Origin: Sorghum bicolor | Taxonomy: Eukaryota; Streptophyta; Magnoliopsida; Poales; Poaceae | Assembly: GCF_000003195.3 (NCBI RefSeq) | Contig: NC_012871.2 | Location: 60,255,802 to 60,319,801 of the forward strand | Direction: 5' to 3' | DNA: 64,000 nt | Notes under the pieces: model-generated | What the model was told of the DNA's origin: nothing | Databases searched by the model: none | The model's input: the letters and a program-made list of their open reading frames with translations, nothing else | Part shown: positions 11,845-24,578 of the stretch, in pieces | Numbering within the stretch: position 1 is the stretch's first letter | How the letters are laid out: each line of letters opens with the position of its first letter | Made by a program: the position numbers and the translations under genes

Positions 11845-14800
11845 TTACTCAAACAGATGTGGATACGACTTTCTCAAGTCCTCTTCTCTTTCCCAGGTGG
11901 CTTCATCTTCGGTATAACGATTCCATTGCACCTTACACATCTTTATAGTTCTGCTTCTTGTAACTCTGTCTGCAGTTTCCAAGATCTTTATCGGGTACTC
12001 TTCATAAGTGAGATCTTCTTTAACGGTCAACTCTTCTATAGGAATCTGCTCTTCGGGTACCCGCAAACACTTCTTCAACTGAGAAACATGGAATACATCA
12101 TGTACACCTGACAAACTCTCAGGAAGTTCTAACTGATAGGCTACTTCTCCCCGTCTTGCAAGAATCCTGAAAGGTCCGACGTATCTTGGTGCTAGCTTAC
12201 CCTTCACATTGAATCTCTTCACACTCCTCATAGGAGATACCTTCAGATATACAAAATCACCCTCTTTGAAGCTCAAGTCCCTTCTTCGGGTGTCGGCATA
12301 ACTTTTCTGCCTTGACTGTGCCACTCTTAGATTGTCCCTAATCATCCTCACTTGTTCTTCAGCACTTCTTAGGATGTCTGGCCCAAACACCTGTGTTTCA
12401 CCAGTTTGATTCCAGAATAAAGGTGTCCTACACTTGCGACCATACAAAGCTTCAAATGGTGCCATCTTGAGACTCTTCTGGTAGCTGTTGTTATAGGAAA
12501 ACTCAGCATACGGCAGACTTTTGTCCCAACTAGTGCCATACTGCAGAGCACAAGCTCTCAGCATGTCCTCCAAGATTTGATTAATTCTCTCTGTCTGTCC
12601 ATCAGTCTGGGGATGATAAGCAGAACTAAAGTTCAGCTTAGTTCCCAAGGATCTATGTACTTTGTGCCAAAAGTGCGATGTAAACTGAGTTCCTCGGTCG
12701 GACACGATCTTCTTTGGAACTCCGTGTAAGCACACAATCCTTTCCATGTATAGCTCGGCTAACCTTGCCCCTTTGTAGTTGGTTTTGACTGGTAAGAAAT
12801 GTGCAACCTTAGTGAGTCGGTCTACTATTACCCAAATCGAGTCATACCCACGTTGAGTACGTGGCAACCCGGTAATAAAGTCCATACCGACTTCTTCCCA
12901 TTTCCATTCGGGTATCTGCATTGGTTGCAACAACCCTGCAGGTCGTTGGTGCTCAGCTTTCACCCTCTGACAGGTGTCACACAAAGCAACATACTCTGCT
13001 ACATCCCTTTTCAATCCATACCACCAATATCTCTCCTTTAGGTCCAAATACATCTTGGTACTCCCAGGGTGTATTGAATAAGCAGAGTCATGCGCCTCAC
13101 GCAGAATTGTGTCTCGAATAGCCTTCACTTCAGGCACACATATCCTTTTCCCAAACCATAGGGTACCATTCTCATCTATCCTGAAGCCTGGTGCCTTTCC
13201 AAGCACTACGTTATCTGCTATCTCTTTTAATTTCTCATCCTCCAACTGACTCTTACGTATCTCTTGTTCCAATGTTGGCTCTATCTCTAGACCCATGGCA
13301 TGATTCACAAAGCCTATGTTGAGGTGTTCTATTTCAGCTCGCAACTCAGCTGGAATAAAGGTCAGCTGAAGTCTGTTGACATAGCTTTTCCTACTAAGTG
13401 CATCCGCAACTACATTTGCTTTCCCAGGGTGATAATGCACTTCCAGGTCATAATCCTTGATCAACTCTAACCAACGACGTTGCCTCAGATTCAGGTCTGA
13501 CTGGGTGAAGATATACTTTAGGCTCTTATGGTCTGTGTAAATATCACACTTATGACCAATCAAGTAATGCCTCCAGATTTTTAAGGCATGGACCACTGCG
13601 GCTAGTTCCAGATCATGAGTAGGGTAATTCAACTCATGTTTTCTCAGCTGCCTAGATGCATAGGCCACTACTCTTCCTTCTTGCATGAGCACACAACCTA
13701 AACCTAAGCGAGAAGCATCACAATAGATGGAGAAGCTCTTGCTTAAGTCAGGTAAGGTCAACACTGGAGCTGTGGTCAACCTCTTCTTTAACTCCTCGAA
13801 GTTAGCCTGGCATTTGTCTGACCAAACAAACTTAGCACTCTTCTCTAATAAGGCCGTCATGGGCTTAGCAAGTTTAGAGAATCCTTCAATGAATCTCCTA
13901 TAATATCCGGCCAATCCCAGAAAACTACGGATTTCACTCACATTGGTCGGGGGTTTCCAATTCAACACATCTTGCACCTTGCTGGGGTCCACGGCTATCC
14001 CTCCATTAGAGACCACGTGTCCCAGAAAGGAGACCTCCTTTAGCCAAAACTCACACTTGCTTCTTTTGGCATATAGCTTATGTTCCCTAAGCTTCTGTAA
14101 GACTAGCCTCAGATGCTCTGCATGCTCCTCTTTAGTTTTGGAAAAGATGAGTATGTCATCAATGAACACCACTACAAACTTATCCAAGAACTCCATGAAC
14201 ACCTTGTTCATGAGATACATGAAATATGCGGGTGCATTGGTTAGCCCAAAAGACATAACTGTGTACTCATACAGGCCATACCTAGTAGTGAAGGCTGTCT
14301 TAGGTACATCCGAGGCACGGATTTTCAGTTGGTGATAACCGGACCGAAGGTCTATTTTTGAGAACACACAAGCACCTTTTAACTGATCAAACAGGTCATC
14401 AATTCTAGGCAAAGGGTACTTGTTTTTGATGGTTACTTCATTTAATGACTGGTAATCCACACACATTCTCCTGGTGCCATCTTTCTTATCAACAAAGATA
14501 ACGGGTGCTCCCCAAGGTGATGAACTAGAACGAATAAAACCCTTCTCTAGCAACTCCTTAATTTGCTTCTTAAGTTCCTCTAATTCATTCACTCCCATTC
14601 TATAAGGTCTTTTAGCTATAGGTGCAGTTCCAGGTAAAAGTTCAATAAGGAATTCGATGTCTCGGTCAGGTGGCATACCTGGCAATTCATTAGGGAACAC
14701 ATCAGGGAAGTCATCCACCACTTGGTTCTCCTCATTGACCTCATCAGTCAACTGGTTCACGGTAGCAGTTGGAGGTGCTTGCACTGCCACTTCTACACAA

Positions 14801-15948
14801 ATTCTATCCCCTTTAGGTGATGTTACTACCACAGACTTCTCCTGACATTGAATCACTGCCCGATGTTGCTTCATCCAATCCATCCCCAGGATAAGGTCAA
14901 TACCAGAAGTTCTAAGCACAATGGGGTTTACTTTGAACTCTACCCCCCTTAGAGAAACACTAGTGGAGGGACTCCAATAGTTCGCTGGCATAGTACCCCT
15001 CGGTGAATTCACTAGCATTGAGTTTTTCATGGCACATAAAGCTATGCTATGTACTCTAACAAAAGCTTGCGAGATGAAAGAATGCGAAGCTCCGGAATCA
15101 AAAAGTACAGTAGCAGGGATGGAGTTGATACTGAACGTACCCAGCATGACCTCGGGTGCCTCCTGAGCTGATTCAGTAGACACATGGTTCACACTTCCAG
15201 TGTGGGGTGGTCGAGCATTGGGCCTCTGATTGTTGTTCTGATTCTGTGGAGCTGAGGGGTTCTGCTTCTTCGGGCACTGATAGGCATAGTGACCCACTTC
15301 ACCACAACGGTAGCAAGCATTGGGGTTGTTTGCCACTGCTGTCTTCACTGGAGCATTGCTGGGCACACCTGGACGTGGTGCCTGGGGGTTAGCTTGCTGC
15401 TGAGGGCATTGATTACCAAACTGCTGCTGGTACTGGGGACGCTGCTGGTTCTGGTTTTGGTTGCGCGGAGGGTACTGGCCCTGATTCCACTGACTAGGGG
15501 GCCTCTGGTTCCTGGGAGGAAAGCCCTGCTGAGGAAACACGCGCGGACAAGTGTTGCTGCTAGATGCTTGCCCCTGAATCTTCCTCTTCTTAGCATCCAT
15601 CTCTTTGCGCTTATTGTCAATCACAATAGCGCGGTTCACAAGTTCCTGGAAGCTGGGGTAAACATTGGACATCAACTGCAGTTGCAGGCCATCATACAGT
15701 CCTTTCAGGAAACGACGTTGCTTGTCAGAATCCTTGGCTACTTCACCCGGAGCGTAACGTGACAATTGAGCGAACTTGTCACGGTACTCAGCGACAGTCA
15801 TGGAGCCTTGCTTGAGAGCACGGAACTCCTCTTGTTTGAGCTCGATGAGCCCCTCTGGAATGTGGTAAGACCGGAAACTCTCGGTGAATTCCCTCCAAGT
15901 GACAGGCGGTGCGTTGTCTGGGCGTCCATATTGGTAGGATCCCACCAC
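11845..15948 (-). CDS. Gag (C-terminal part)-pol polyprotein of the chromovirus
   Basis: An open frame of 1,367 codons carries most of gag and all of pol. The GTG at its nominal start is not a real initiator; the frame is the continuation of gag after a frameshift. Visible parts, by residue of this frame: retrotransposon gag domain 1-115; zinc knuckle C212, C215, H220, C225; aspartic protease DSG 284-286; reverse transcriptase about 445-650 with FIDD at 595-598; RNase H about 738-855 with D744, E781, D806 and D849; integrase zinc site H953, H960, C990, C993; catalytic triad D1023, D1084, E1120 with exactly 35 residues between the last two; GPF at 1258-1260; chromodomain-like tail about 1318-1367. 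The polyprotein copies element RNA into DNA in virus-like particles and integrates it, the tail probably guiding integrase to marked chromatin. The stop codon TAA lies just before the inverted repeat and polypurine tract. Protease to tail has no internal stop. Confidence 0.95.
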   Translation of the reverse strand: MVGSYQYGRPDNAPPVTWREFTESFRSYHIPEGLIELKQEEFRALKQGSMTVAEYRDKFAQLSRYAPGEVAKDSDKQRRFLKGLYDGLQLQLMSNVYPSFQELVNRAIVIDNKRKEMDAKKRKIQGQASSSNTCPRVFPQQGFPPRNQRPPSQWNQGQYPPRNQNQNQQRPQYQQQFGNQCPQQQANPQAPRPGVPSNAPVKTAVANNPNACYRCGEVGHYAYQCPKKQNPSAPQNQNNNQRPNARPPHTGSVNHVSTESAQEAPEVMLGTFSINSIPATVLFDSGASHSFISQAFVRVHSIALCAMKNSMLVNSPRGTMPANYWSPSTSVSLRGVEFKVNPIVLRTSGIDLILGMDWMKQHRAVIQCQEKSVVVTSPKGDRICVEVAVQAPPTATVNQLTDEVNEENQVVDDFPDVFPNELPGMPPDRDIEFLIELLPGTAPIAKRPYRMGVNELEELKKQIKELLEKGFIRSSSSPWGAPVIFVDKKDGTRRMCVDYQSLNEVTIKNKYPLPRIDDLFDQLKGACVFSKIDLRSGYHQLKIRASDVPKTAFTTRYGLYEYTVMSFGLTNAPAYFMYLMNKVFMEFLDKFVVVFIDDILIFSKTKEEHAEHLRLVLQKLREHKLYAKRSKCEFWLKEVSFLGHVVSNGGIAVDPSKVQDVLNWKPPTNVSEIRSFLGLAGYYRRFIEGFSKLAKPMTALLEKSAKFVWSDKCQANFEELKKRLTTAPVLTLPDLSKSFSIYCDASRLGLGCVLMQEGRVVAYASRQLRKHELNYPTHDLELAAVVHALKIWRHYLIGHKCDIYTDHKSLKYIFTQSDLNLRQRRWLELIKDYDLEVHYHPGKANVVADALSRKSYVNRLQLTFIPAELRAEIEHLNIGFVNHAMGLEIEPTLEQEIRKSQLEDEKLKEIADNVVLGKAPGFRIDENGTLWFGKRICVPEVKAIRDTILREAHDSAYSIHPGSTKMYLDLKERYWWYGLKRDVAEYVALCDTCQRVKAEHQRPAGLLQPMQIPEWKWEEVGMDFITGLPRTQRGYDSIWVIVDRLTKVAHFLPVKTNYKGARLAELYMERIVCLHGVPKKIVSDRGTQFTSHFWHKVHRSLGTKLNFSSAYHPQTDGQTERINQILEDMLRACALQYGTSWDKSLPYAEFSYNNSYQKSLKMAPFEALYGRKCRTPLFWNQTGETQVFGPDILRSAEEQVRMIRDNLRVAQSRQKSYADTRRRDLSFKEGDFVYLKVSPMRSVKRFNVKGKLAPRYVGPFRILARRGEVAYQLELPESLSGVHDVFHVSQLKKCLRVPEEQIPIEELTVKEDLTYEEYPIKILETADRVTRSRTIKMCKVQWNRYTEDEATWEREEDLRKSYPHLFE

Positions 15949-16307
15949 TCTTGTGCAGCCCCTTGCAGTTGTCCGGAGGCATACAACACCTTCTCCATGT
16001 CATTGCACTGAGCAATGTTCAGCTGCTTCTCCACAGCTCTTAACCAATCATCAGCTTCTAAAGGGTCACTAGCATGTGTAAAAATAGGGGGACGTCCCTT
16101 CATGAACTCTCCCCTCTTATCTCGAACCTGGACCGGTGGTGGTACGACGGCGGGCTGGTGATCCAGACGATCCATCATAGTTTGCATCAATTGAGTTTGC
16201 ATCAACATGAGCTGCTCCATTGTCACAGGCTGTGGTGGTGGCGGTGGGTCCACCGGTGCGCCACGGCCTCGACCTCGACCACGGCCTCTTTCTCCTTCAT
16301 CAGCCAT
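15798..16307 (-). pseudogene. Gag N-terminal part, frameshifted
   Basis: The ATG at 16307 opens a frame with an RG-rich start, a proline run and the typical gag stretch DPLEADDWLRAVEKQLN. Around 15941-15943 the frame loses register: the expected gag sequence continues in the frame that leads into pol, and the original frame runs on without similarity to a stop at 15798. The junction (after the EWWD-like block) looks like loss of a single base in the GGATCC region. Without it, gag and pol would be one ORF of roughly 1,490 codons from 16307 to 11845, the usual layout of this clade. It is not at a slippery heptamer that I can recognise, so a mutation is more likely than programmed frameshifting. 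Confidence 0.85.
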
Positions 16308-16985
16308 CTGTTTCCAACAAAGCGATAAGCTTTTAGAGGTCTTTCCATAATTAATAACTGGTTATAATATCAAATAGGCTTTGCTGAAATTTTTCTGGAC
16401 AGGATGCAAAATCAACAGTGCAGTATTTAACTCATAACTCGAGTTTCTGAGATCCAACAGAGGCGTGCCATATATGTTTGGAAAGCTTATAAAATTTGTT
16501 ACAACTTTTGTTCAGACCACTTTTACAGATTCTGATATTATCTTGATCAAAAACAGGGGTAATGCGAATCTGTTCTGGGCTCTAGTCTGCGCAATAGTCC
16601 CAGATTGTAACAAGGATATCTCCCAGATCCGAGCAGGTTTTAACGTGGTTCCAGTTGAAAATGTGAGATACATCAGTCTAGTTTCCTCCACAAAATTTTC
16701 AAAGTTTTTGGACGTACCAATTCAGAGATAAAAGTTAAACATCACAGGCTGCTCCAGAAAAACAGCACAGCGACAGCAGAAAATACCAACCCAACTAAGC
16801 ATTCGATAATTAAACTTAAGGTAACGGAAGTTTGTAGATAAATCCACAACCTTCCAGCAGTCATTACAAAGATTCGAATCATGCAAATACACAAACAAAT
16901 TCAACGGACACATCAATTGTTCACAAGCACTTCAAACTCAACTGACACAACGGGACTACGAAATAAAAGAACTGGCATCCTAGGC
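16308..16985 (-). other. Spacer between the extra ORF and gag
   Basis: About 680 bp of non-coding DNA within the chromovirus. It could hold an internal start or splice site for gag expression, but none could be assigned. Confidence 0.5.
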
Positions 16986-17939
16986 CTATGGTGCGTCGCC
17001 GGAGATGCTAGGAGGTGCGGTCTTCTTCTTGTAGAGCGGTGGCAACTCAAGCTGCTCTCTAAGGCTGTCCACCATCTCCTGGAAGCGATCTATGGAATCC
17101 TGCTGATCACGTAGCTCCTCCTGTAGGTCATCATTGGCCATCTGCAGGACATGCATATGCCTAACAGTTGCATCCAATGGCGTGTCAACCTCCTGCGGGT
17201 TCTCGATAGACCAAGTACCAATAGTAGAATCATGGCGAGGGAGAAACTTGTACTGGTCAGCTCTCATGGCCTCGTAGCGAAGGCCATGGTAGTGAGTGTA
17301 AGCCATCTGGGCGGCGTCCTCCATACTGTCCTGTGCCTCAGCTCGCCTAGCAACGTGACCATGGATGCTCTCTACCATATAGCTGTCATGTGCCTCATTC
17401 CCCACTGTGATGGTAAGATCTGACCTCCAGTAGGTGGCCTCATAGGGGTGTGTGTACTCCGCACAGCAGTACCTAATGCCAATCTCCTTATCGGCATAGT
17501 AAGTATCCAGCATCTCCCTAAGCAAGTTGTGGAAGTAGGCTGTCATTGAAGGATACTTGTAGTGGATGGTGGTAGTCCATCCTGGGTTTTCTTCCTCAGG
17601 ACCAGCTGGAGGCACTACCTCTGGTACAGCAGGGGCAGCAGGTGCAACTGGTGGAGCTGGTGGTGCAGGTGCAGCAGGTGCCACTGGAACAGCTGGTGGC
17701 GCAGGTGCAGTGGGTGGAGCAGGTGCAGTGGGTGGAGGTGGAACAGGTGCAGCTGCTACAGGGGAGTCCATCCAGTTCTCATCATCATCATCCACCTCTG
17801 TCACCATCGCTGGGTCCTCTTCATCCATGGGGACAGTCTCGTTGTCGGAGATGTCCACCACTGGCTGGGACGACTGGGGCGTGAACTGAGAGATGTAGCT
17901 CCTGGTGCTGGCACGGCGAGACCTCGTGACAGGCGGCAT
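16986..17939 (-). CDS. Extra ORF upstream of gag (ORF0-like), 317 residues
   Basis: An intact ATG-to-stop frame lies between the 5' LTR leader and gag on the sense strand. Residues 1-20 are basic and serine/threonine-rich, 31-57 acidic, about 60-112 consist almost only of Ala, Pro and Val, 118-250 look globular (Tyr, His and Trp rich), and 256-300 have the heptad pattern of a coiled coil. No enzyme motif is visible. From memory, some grass elements of this clade (rice RIRE3/RIRE8 type) have an unassigned ORF before gag; this is probably such an ORF. Its conservation as an open frame next to a broken gag shows only that this copy is young. A function in RNA packaging or regulation is speculation. 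Confidence 0.75.
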   Translation of the reverse strand: MPPVTRSRRASTRSYISQFTPQSSQPVVDISDNETVPMDEEDPAMVTEVDDDDENWMDSPVAAAPVPPPPTAPAPPTAPAPPAVPVAPAAPAPPAPPVAPAAPAVPEVVPPAGPEEENPGWTTTIHYKYPSMTAYFHNLLREMLDTYYADKEIGIRYCCAEYTHPYEATYWRSDLTITVGNEAHDSYMVESIHGHVARRAEAQDSMEDAAQMAYTHYHGLRYEAMRADQYKFLPRHDSTIGTWSIENPQEVDTPLDATVRHMHVLQMANDDLQEELRDQQDSIDRFQEMVDSLREQLELPPLYKKKTAPPSISGDAP

Positions 17940-18107
17940 CTATAAATTTTATTTTAAGATTAGATCAACATTTTGGCAATAGAATAAGTGATATAAGCAT
18001 AATAAATTTTATAAAATAACAAAAAGTAAGGTAGAGAGCATTAAATAAATAAAACAAAAACTCTATATCGACCATTGCTACCTAGGCTTGCGTCCTACAG
18101 TCAACAC

Positions 18108-18120
18108 GGCTTTGATACCA
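18108..18120 (-). other. Primer binding site, initiator Met-tRNA type
   Basis: Sense strand TGGTATCAAAGCC, three bases after the end of the 5' LTR, matches the usual plant TGGTATCAGAGCC with one change. It sets the direction of the element. Confidence 0.9.
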
Positions 18121-18123
18121 ATT

Positions 18124-21012
18124 TGTCACACCCAATTTCAAGGAAGAAATTGAATGCATAAACTTATGTGCGCCCAGAGATCAATCACACACATAAGTCA
18201 CAAATTAAATACCATCATCGCAGTGTTTACAACAAACGTAGTTATTACATCACAAAGTCTGGCACAACAGCGGAAATATAAATATGATATTCTAAGATAA
18301 CTATCTCAGGCCCTCACACAGGGAAGGTCGACTCGTGAAGCACAAGCCTAATAGTCCTCAGGGTAGTCCTCATAGCCACCACCATCTGTTACCCATCCGG
18401 GATTTTTATCCAAAGAAAAGAAATATACAAGCGTGAGTACATCTCGTACTCCACAAGTATAGCATGAGGATTTATGAGGCTCAAACAGGCTAAACTAGGT
18501 TCACTGCATCAGCTTTTAGTAGGTCAGTGTTTTATCATTAATTATTATAGTTTATGCTTAAGCTCCCAAATATCCCATATGATCAGTTATTAGAACCATA
18601 GTAAGTCAATAAGTCACATTAAAGCATAATTATACATCATCATGTACCATATAGCCATCAGTAACCAGTTATTCTATGAGTTTTCCGGGCCGCTCGTGAC
18701 CGTGAGCACGGCTGTTATAACAGTTATACACTCTGCAGAGGTTGTGCACTTTCACCGTGAGTCGTGTTGCCCATATGCCCGGGGTCCGTCGACCCCCAAA
18801 CACTACCAAGGTGAGCGGGCAGGGTACACTATGAAGCCTTCCATAGGCCTATTCTAACCAGTTAGGGCCGCGAGGTTTCCTCGGAAGGCAGATGTAGAAA
18901 ACCCCCCTTTCCTATGGCACATTTCCATCGCGGCTATACTCATAGAAACAGGGGCAGCCCTACACCCAAAGTGGCAAGCGCCTCTTGCGCCCTTTCGGGT
19001 AACCTCTAACGAGTTAGAAAAGGTCCTATTACTAAGCTAAAGTCAGAGCCATATGACTCTCCCGGTTGCACTGTAAGTCCCAGCTTTTGCTGACAGATAA
19101 GTCCTTACGGAGGGTCTAGGACAACCTGACTAACAGTCATTTGTACCATAGCCCTATGTTCCATTTATCATAATCATGTTTAATCAATTAACCATGGTTC
19201 CATCACTGATTTCAGATCATATAAAATTGGAGTTAGAGCACTAGCACTTCTACCCATATGCAATAAAAACCCTTGGGAACAAGGTAATTGTCATCAACAG
19301 CTAGGATGTCCTTATAGTTTGCAATATTATACACATGCAGGGTGAAATGCTTAAAAATGAGTAGGACAACAAGGTAGGCCCATGCTATACTTGCCTTGAT
19401 TCACGTACTCCTGCTGGTCCTGCTGATCCCCAAAGAGCTCCGGACTCCCGAAATACTCCTCACCGTCTGGGCTCGATCAATACATCACAATCATCACGCA
19501 TACCAAGACGAACATGCAAGAGAACAATTCCTAAAGTTAGAACAGTACACCAGCAGTAAATAAATTAAATAAAAGTTTTCCAAAATCATCTACATGCTGC
19601 TACGATCACGTCAACGCGAAATTCACGAAAAACGGACTTACGACGCGAAAGTTACGCTTTTAACGGGATTTCAACAACAATCTATGGACTTGTAATTAAC
19701 TAGGAAATCTAACAGTGGTAAACCTAAACAACAGTGGTACCAACGCGAAGCTTACGAAATTACGAAACTAACGCAACTTGAACGGGTCGATTCGGAGCTA
19801 TAACGAATATTTTATGGCCAAAACACTGCAGTGGCAAATCTGTAAATAAAGCATATTTAAATGAATTTTAAATAAATATAGAAATTCTGGAATTTCTCTG
19901 GCCGAGGACTGCGGCGCAAAAACATAGTTTTAGGGGGACTCTTTAGAAATTTTTCCCCCGAAGGGGTATCGGGCGTCTCTGGCCGTCCGATTAGAGATGG
20001 ACGGCCAGGATTAGATCCTGGGAAAAGAGAGGGAGAGGAGAGGGGCCGGCCGCCGGAGAGAAAGGGGACGGCGGCGGCGCTCCATGGCCGCGGCGAGCAA
20101 GGTCGCCGGCGCACTTCAAGGGGGGGGCTATGGCGCGCGGTTTTCCAAAACGAAACCACCGGGAGAGAGAGGAGGGCAAGGGGAATTCATCCCCGGCTAC
20201 GACGCGGCCAGAGAACGCCCGAGAGGCCCGCGCCATGGCCGGCCGCGACGAGCTACTCCGGCAAGCATGGCCGGGGCGCTAGAAAGCCCCAATTCGCTCG
20301 GGAATTGGATGGGGAGAGAGCGGGAGGGAAGAGGAGGCTCACCAAAGCGACGAAACGCGGCGAAGAGGGCTCCAAATGGAGGAACGACGCGCGGCGGCGT
20401 TAGCTTCTTCGGCGACAGTTTTCTTGCGCGAAAGAGAGAGGAAAACGGAGGCGAGGAGGGGGAATGGGAAGAAAGAAGGCTCGGGCGCAAGGGGGGGTTT
20501 CTCCAACTGAAGCCGAGGCGCGGGGGAGGGAACGTGGGGGAGCGGGGCGCGGCTTGGTGGTTTTCCAACCGAGAGAGAGAAAAGAGCGGGGCGGCGGTTG
20601 GGGGAAGATGAAGCTGACAGGCGGGCCCGGCCTGTCAGCGGGGAGAGAGAGGGGAAGGGGGAGGGGGAGGCGGCTGGGCCGCGGCCCAGGAAGGAGATGG
20701 CGCGCGCGGATTTTGGGCCAAAATGGCCGAGAGAAGGGGAGAGGAGGAGAGAAAAGCTTTTTATTTTTATTTTCCAAACAAAATTTTCAAACTCTTTTCC
20801 AAATGAGTTTTTGAACCCAATATCTTTTCTTCGAATCCACTCATCACATAAATAGATGCACCAGCATGTATGCAACAAAGTATTGGCCTAACTTATGTTT
20901 TAATTTTATTTTCTCCAAATTTATTTATTTTCCTATATTGAAAATGCTCACAAAATTATTTAGCAAAGCCAAATTCATCTATTTTGAAAAGAGTCAAATT
21001 TTGGGTGTTACA
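18124..21012 (-). repeat. 5' LTR of the chromovirus (right)
   Basis: 2,889 bp, about 99.5% identical by eye to the left LTR; differences include positions near 18344, 18590, 18675, 18885, 19034 and 19388 and a shortened G run near 20495. The three-palindrome cassette is at 18700-18740 and the GGGCCC-centred palindrome at 20614-20638. As the 5' LTR it should carry the active promoter. Confidence 0.95.
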
Positions 21013-21017
21013 AACCC

Positions 21018-22531
21018 TCTTAGAGCATGACCTTGAGCTTGAAGGCAACATTATTCATCATCCTCCACACCCTAGTGTGTCTGCCTCCACATTGCCACCT
21101 CTGCGAATGCCTTCGCGAGAATGAGCAAAGCATAGGTTTGTAAAAGGTAGATATAATCGAGGAATTTCATCCCATTCAAGCATATGTGTAACATATTCTT
21201 GTTTAACCCCTAAACAGTCCTATCCTCTCCCTCCCGATGATAGCTCACTAACTAGCCTAACAAAACACAATATTGTGCCAGTTCATGTACCATATATATG
21301 CACTAGTTAGTCTAGTTGTTGCACCTATTTGAACACTCTACAATTTATTGAACAAATAGCGAAAGGGCATGTATACTACAAGAGCCTTAGCTAGTAGCAC
21401 CTCAAGTCCTAGGTTAGATTCCCCATACTGGGAGTGAATATTCCTAGATTTACTAGTGTTGTGGTTTCAATGGTAGGCAATATTTTCGTCGATAGTGAGA
21501 CATCTGTGGTGACTTTGTCAATCTTGAGGATTTGTCAACGCAATCTTCGAAGATGCTCAGGGTATGGTTCGGGTGTGTAATAGAGTGTGCCTATGTTGTG
21601 AGTATTTGTATTGTGCTATGTAATTCTAAAAAAAGTTATTGGATGAATATGCACTGGTTTGCCATGTATTGTGTAGTGGCTACAGTTTACCCTTATTACC
21701 GATAACATAACATAGTAACTTGGAAGCGTTATGTGAGTATATTTGTGTAATTTTTTTTATAATGACAGATGTAAATAATTTAGATTTATGGATGTTTAGG
21801 TTAGTTTTAATAATAGTGGTTGTATGTAGTTTAAGTGTGAATTCATGGTTATTTTATATTATTTTTTCGTAATTGTGTAATCTAGACTAGATGAAGAAAA
21901 GAGGTTCCTTTAAGTTATTTTACATAGTTACAGTGGTGAGTTATTTAGATCAAGATTTAGGGAGTATTTGAAACTACTTTTTGTAAGGATCCTTGTAAGT
22001 AATTTTTCAGAAAGCATACCATGTTTAAAGTCGACTAATAAATAAATGGTAGAATGTTTCTAATTTTATTATATTTTTTATTATTTTATCTGTGGGGATT
22101 AGTGTGTCCTTTGTTTATGTCTGGGTGCGGCGGGTTATGGACACCTCGCTCGTAAGCCAAAACACTACGTGACCTGATTCCTTCTTAAAGAAAAAAGGAT
22201 TAGTGTGTCTCTGTAAGGATTGATGATTCGGAATAAATTATGTGCCCAATGAATGCAATAAGTAGCGGCATGTGAATCCATAAATTCGTGGGTCTTGCAT
22301 GTTATCTACATAGGCCTACTCTAGTTCTACAGCATCAGCTCACATCGCTCTGGTCCCACCGTTCCGTTGTCTTCTTCATTTTTCCCATTGCCATATCTGG
22401 ACTGTTTAGTTGGTGAAAAGTTTTCTATTTGATTATTATAATACTTTTGTTTGTATTTGATAATTATTGTTCAACTATAGACTAACTAACCTAGATCGAT
22501 AAGATGATGGAGCATTCATTCTCTATTCCTC
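21018..22531. other. Intergenic, nothing recognised
   Basis: AT-rich sequence without a convincing frame. It is the right flank of the chromovirus insertion and continues the sequence that ends at 8907. Confidence 0.5.
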
Positions 22532-22534
22532 TTA

Positions 22535-22879
22535 GGCCCTGTTTAGATTGGAGATGAAAATTTTTGGGATGTCACATCGGATATGTCGGAAGGATGTCGG
22601 GAGGGATTTTTAGAAACTAATAAAAAAACAAATTACATAGCTCGTCAGAAAACTGTAAGACAAATCTATTAAGCATAATTAATCTATCATTAGCACATGT
22701 GGGTTACTGTAGCACTTAAGGTTAATCATAGAGTAACTAGGCTTAAAAGATTCGTCTCACGATTTTCAACCAAACTGTGCAATTAGTTTATTTTTTTATG
22801 TACATTTAATGTTTCATGCATGTGTCCAAAGATTCGATGGGATGGATGAAAAAATTTTGGACGGAAACTAAACAGGGCC
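22535..22879 (+). mobile_element. Tourist-like MITE, copy 1
   Basis: 345 bp with terminal inverted repeats GGCCCTGTTTAG and CTAAACAGGGCC and the 3-bp target duplication TTA on both sides. Internal phrases (AGATTCGTCTCACGATTTTC, TGTTTCATGCATGTG) recur in the copies near 30640, 37877 and 39110. It is non-coding and would need a PIF/Harbinger transposase in trans. Confidence 0.9.
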
Positions 22880-24509
22880 TTAGGTTACTGTTTCCAGTCT
22901 CTCCACGTAATACCTAGGACTAGGACTAGGACATCTGCCTCCATACATCGAGCCTCGATCCACAACCAACGAAGACGGCCTCAATTTGTCGCGATCTTGC
23001 CATGGCCATGATCCGGCTACCTTCCTTCTCTTGGGAGCAGTGCACCCCTTTTTCCCGTTTGGAACTGGACTAGTGTCTACTCGTAGTGTGCACGAAGGGC
23101 ACGATGGGCGTCGATCCAGCTAGCATGCATCAAGCATATCATCTGTCCTGGCCTGTCTCTCATGCATTACCACCACCCCAGACAGTGGTCCTCGCTGGGT
23201 GTAACGGCGATGTGTTGGCCTGACGTGCGTCGGTCCAAGAAGAGTTGCTCTCTCCCAGACACGACGACAAGTAGCTCCATTTGTGGTAACATGAGGGATA
23301 CCAGATAGGGTTAAAAACGAGAGACAAAGCCGGTGCCTGCCATTGTCGCCGTCTGTCAGATCTTATCTTATCTTAACATCTTCTGACAGCACGTGCCCAA
23401 TTAGGCAAAAAAGAAAAATCGGGCGCCACCCTTGACCCTTCGCACTATGCTGGGGCCGCCAGGTCTTGCCCACACAGATATACGTATGCATGACCATTCA
23501 AAAAAAAATTAAAATTGACGCCACAGTGTGATACAGGAGTAGTAGGGTTCGATACAGCGGCCGCTGCGGCTGCAGCTGTCGCTGCTGTTTCCTTTCTGTG
23601 CGGTACTGTAGCAACAACAGGAGTAATACGCACAATGGAGATAGATAGAAGGCAAAAGACTAAATATACCTAAAAATATAGATAGATATATATTGAGGGA
23701 AAAACATATATTAGGAGAAGAAAAAGATACATTTGTTGGAAGTGAGAATAATAACTATTTTAGAATCAAATTTAAATACTGTATAACGTTATCAATTTAG
23801 GCCCTGTTTGTTTTCCTAATGATCTTTAGCTATGTAAAATACAACACCGATCCTAGCTGGATCGGTTCCGGTACTGGATTCCGTTGGAACCGAATGTGCC
23901 CTTAACTTGGAAAGACGAGGGCAAATCAGGAGCTGGCGTGTGCCGCAGCCGCAGCAATCATTTTGATGGATCCATCGCCACCGTGCATGCTAGCTACCAC
24001 TAGTGCCACTGATAGGCCCTCGATGGATTGGCATGTCAGCTGGACCCATGCACGTTTCGATTATTGCATGCATGTGTGTAAATTAAATGTGCTGATAGCA
24101 TTGTTGCATGGTATGCTCCCCCGCCGGTTTCATTCGGTCCTCATCGTCAAACAGTGTGCTACTGTTACTATATATGTAGACGTTGGAGGGGACCCTCTCG
24201 AATGTGTCATGTGTGGCAGCGATGTGTGCTACGTGACGCGCACTCCGTACGAAACCCCAGAACGTGTCGACAAGGATGGTTAGGTCCCAAGGTCTCGTCC
24301 AATATTGTTTAACGATTGTTGATTGATGCTATAGATACAACAGTATAGTAGTACGACCAGATTAATTTCTGGCCAGGCGCAACGTGTGTGTACTACATCC
24401 ATTTCATGATTTGGCTCCAGTGTTCTCTGTTCACCGTGGACTGTCGTTTTGTGTGCTAACTGGGCCTGGGGTCGCCTGATCCTGATCGATCCAGCAATGA
24501 TCGTCACTG

Positions 24510-24510
<1 letters not shown>
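22880..24510. other. Intergenic, nothing recognised
   Basis: Mixed composition with a short GC-rich (GCNGCN) run at about 23556-23595. Short frames on both strands show no known domain. Confidence 0.4.

Positions 24511-24575
<65 letters not shown>
24511..24575 (+). repeat. (CT)n microsatellite, 65 bp
   Basis: Uninterrupted CT dinucleotides from 24511 to 24575. Confidence 0.98.

Positions 24576-24578
<3 letters not shown>

Larger units (their letters stand above)
8908..21012 (-). mobile_element. Tekay/Del-like chromovirus LTR retrotransposon, nearly complete
   Basis: A 12,105-bp element on the minus strand. It is bounded by near-identical LTRs, flanked by the 5-bp target duplication AACCC (8903-8907 and 21013-21017), and has a Met-type primer site next to the right LTR and a polypurine tract next to the left LTR. 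Gene order in the sense direction is LTR, extra ORF, gag, protease, reverse transcriptase, RNase H, integrase, chromodomain-like tail, LTR. By eye the two LTRs differ at 13 substitutions and one homopolymer indel in about 2,890 bp, so insertion is recent. One frameshift in gag probably prevents autonomous movement of this copy. Confidence 0.95.
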
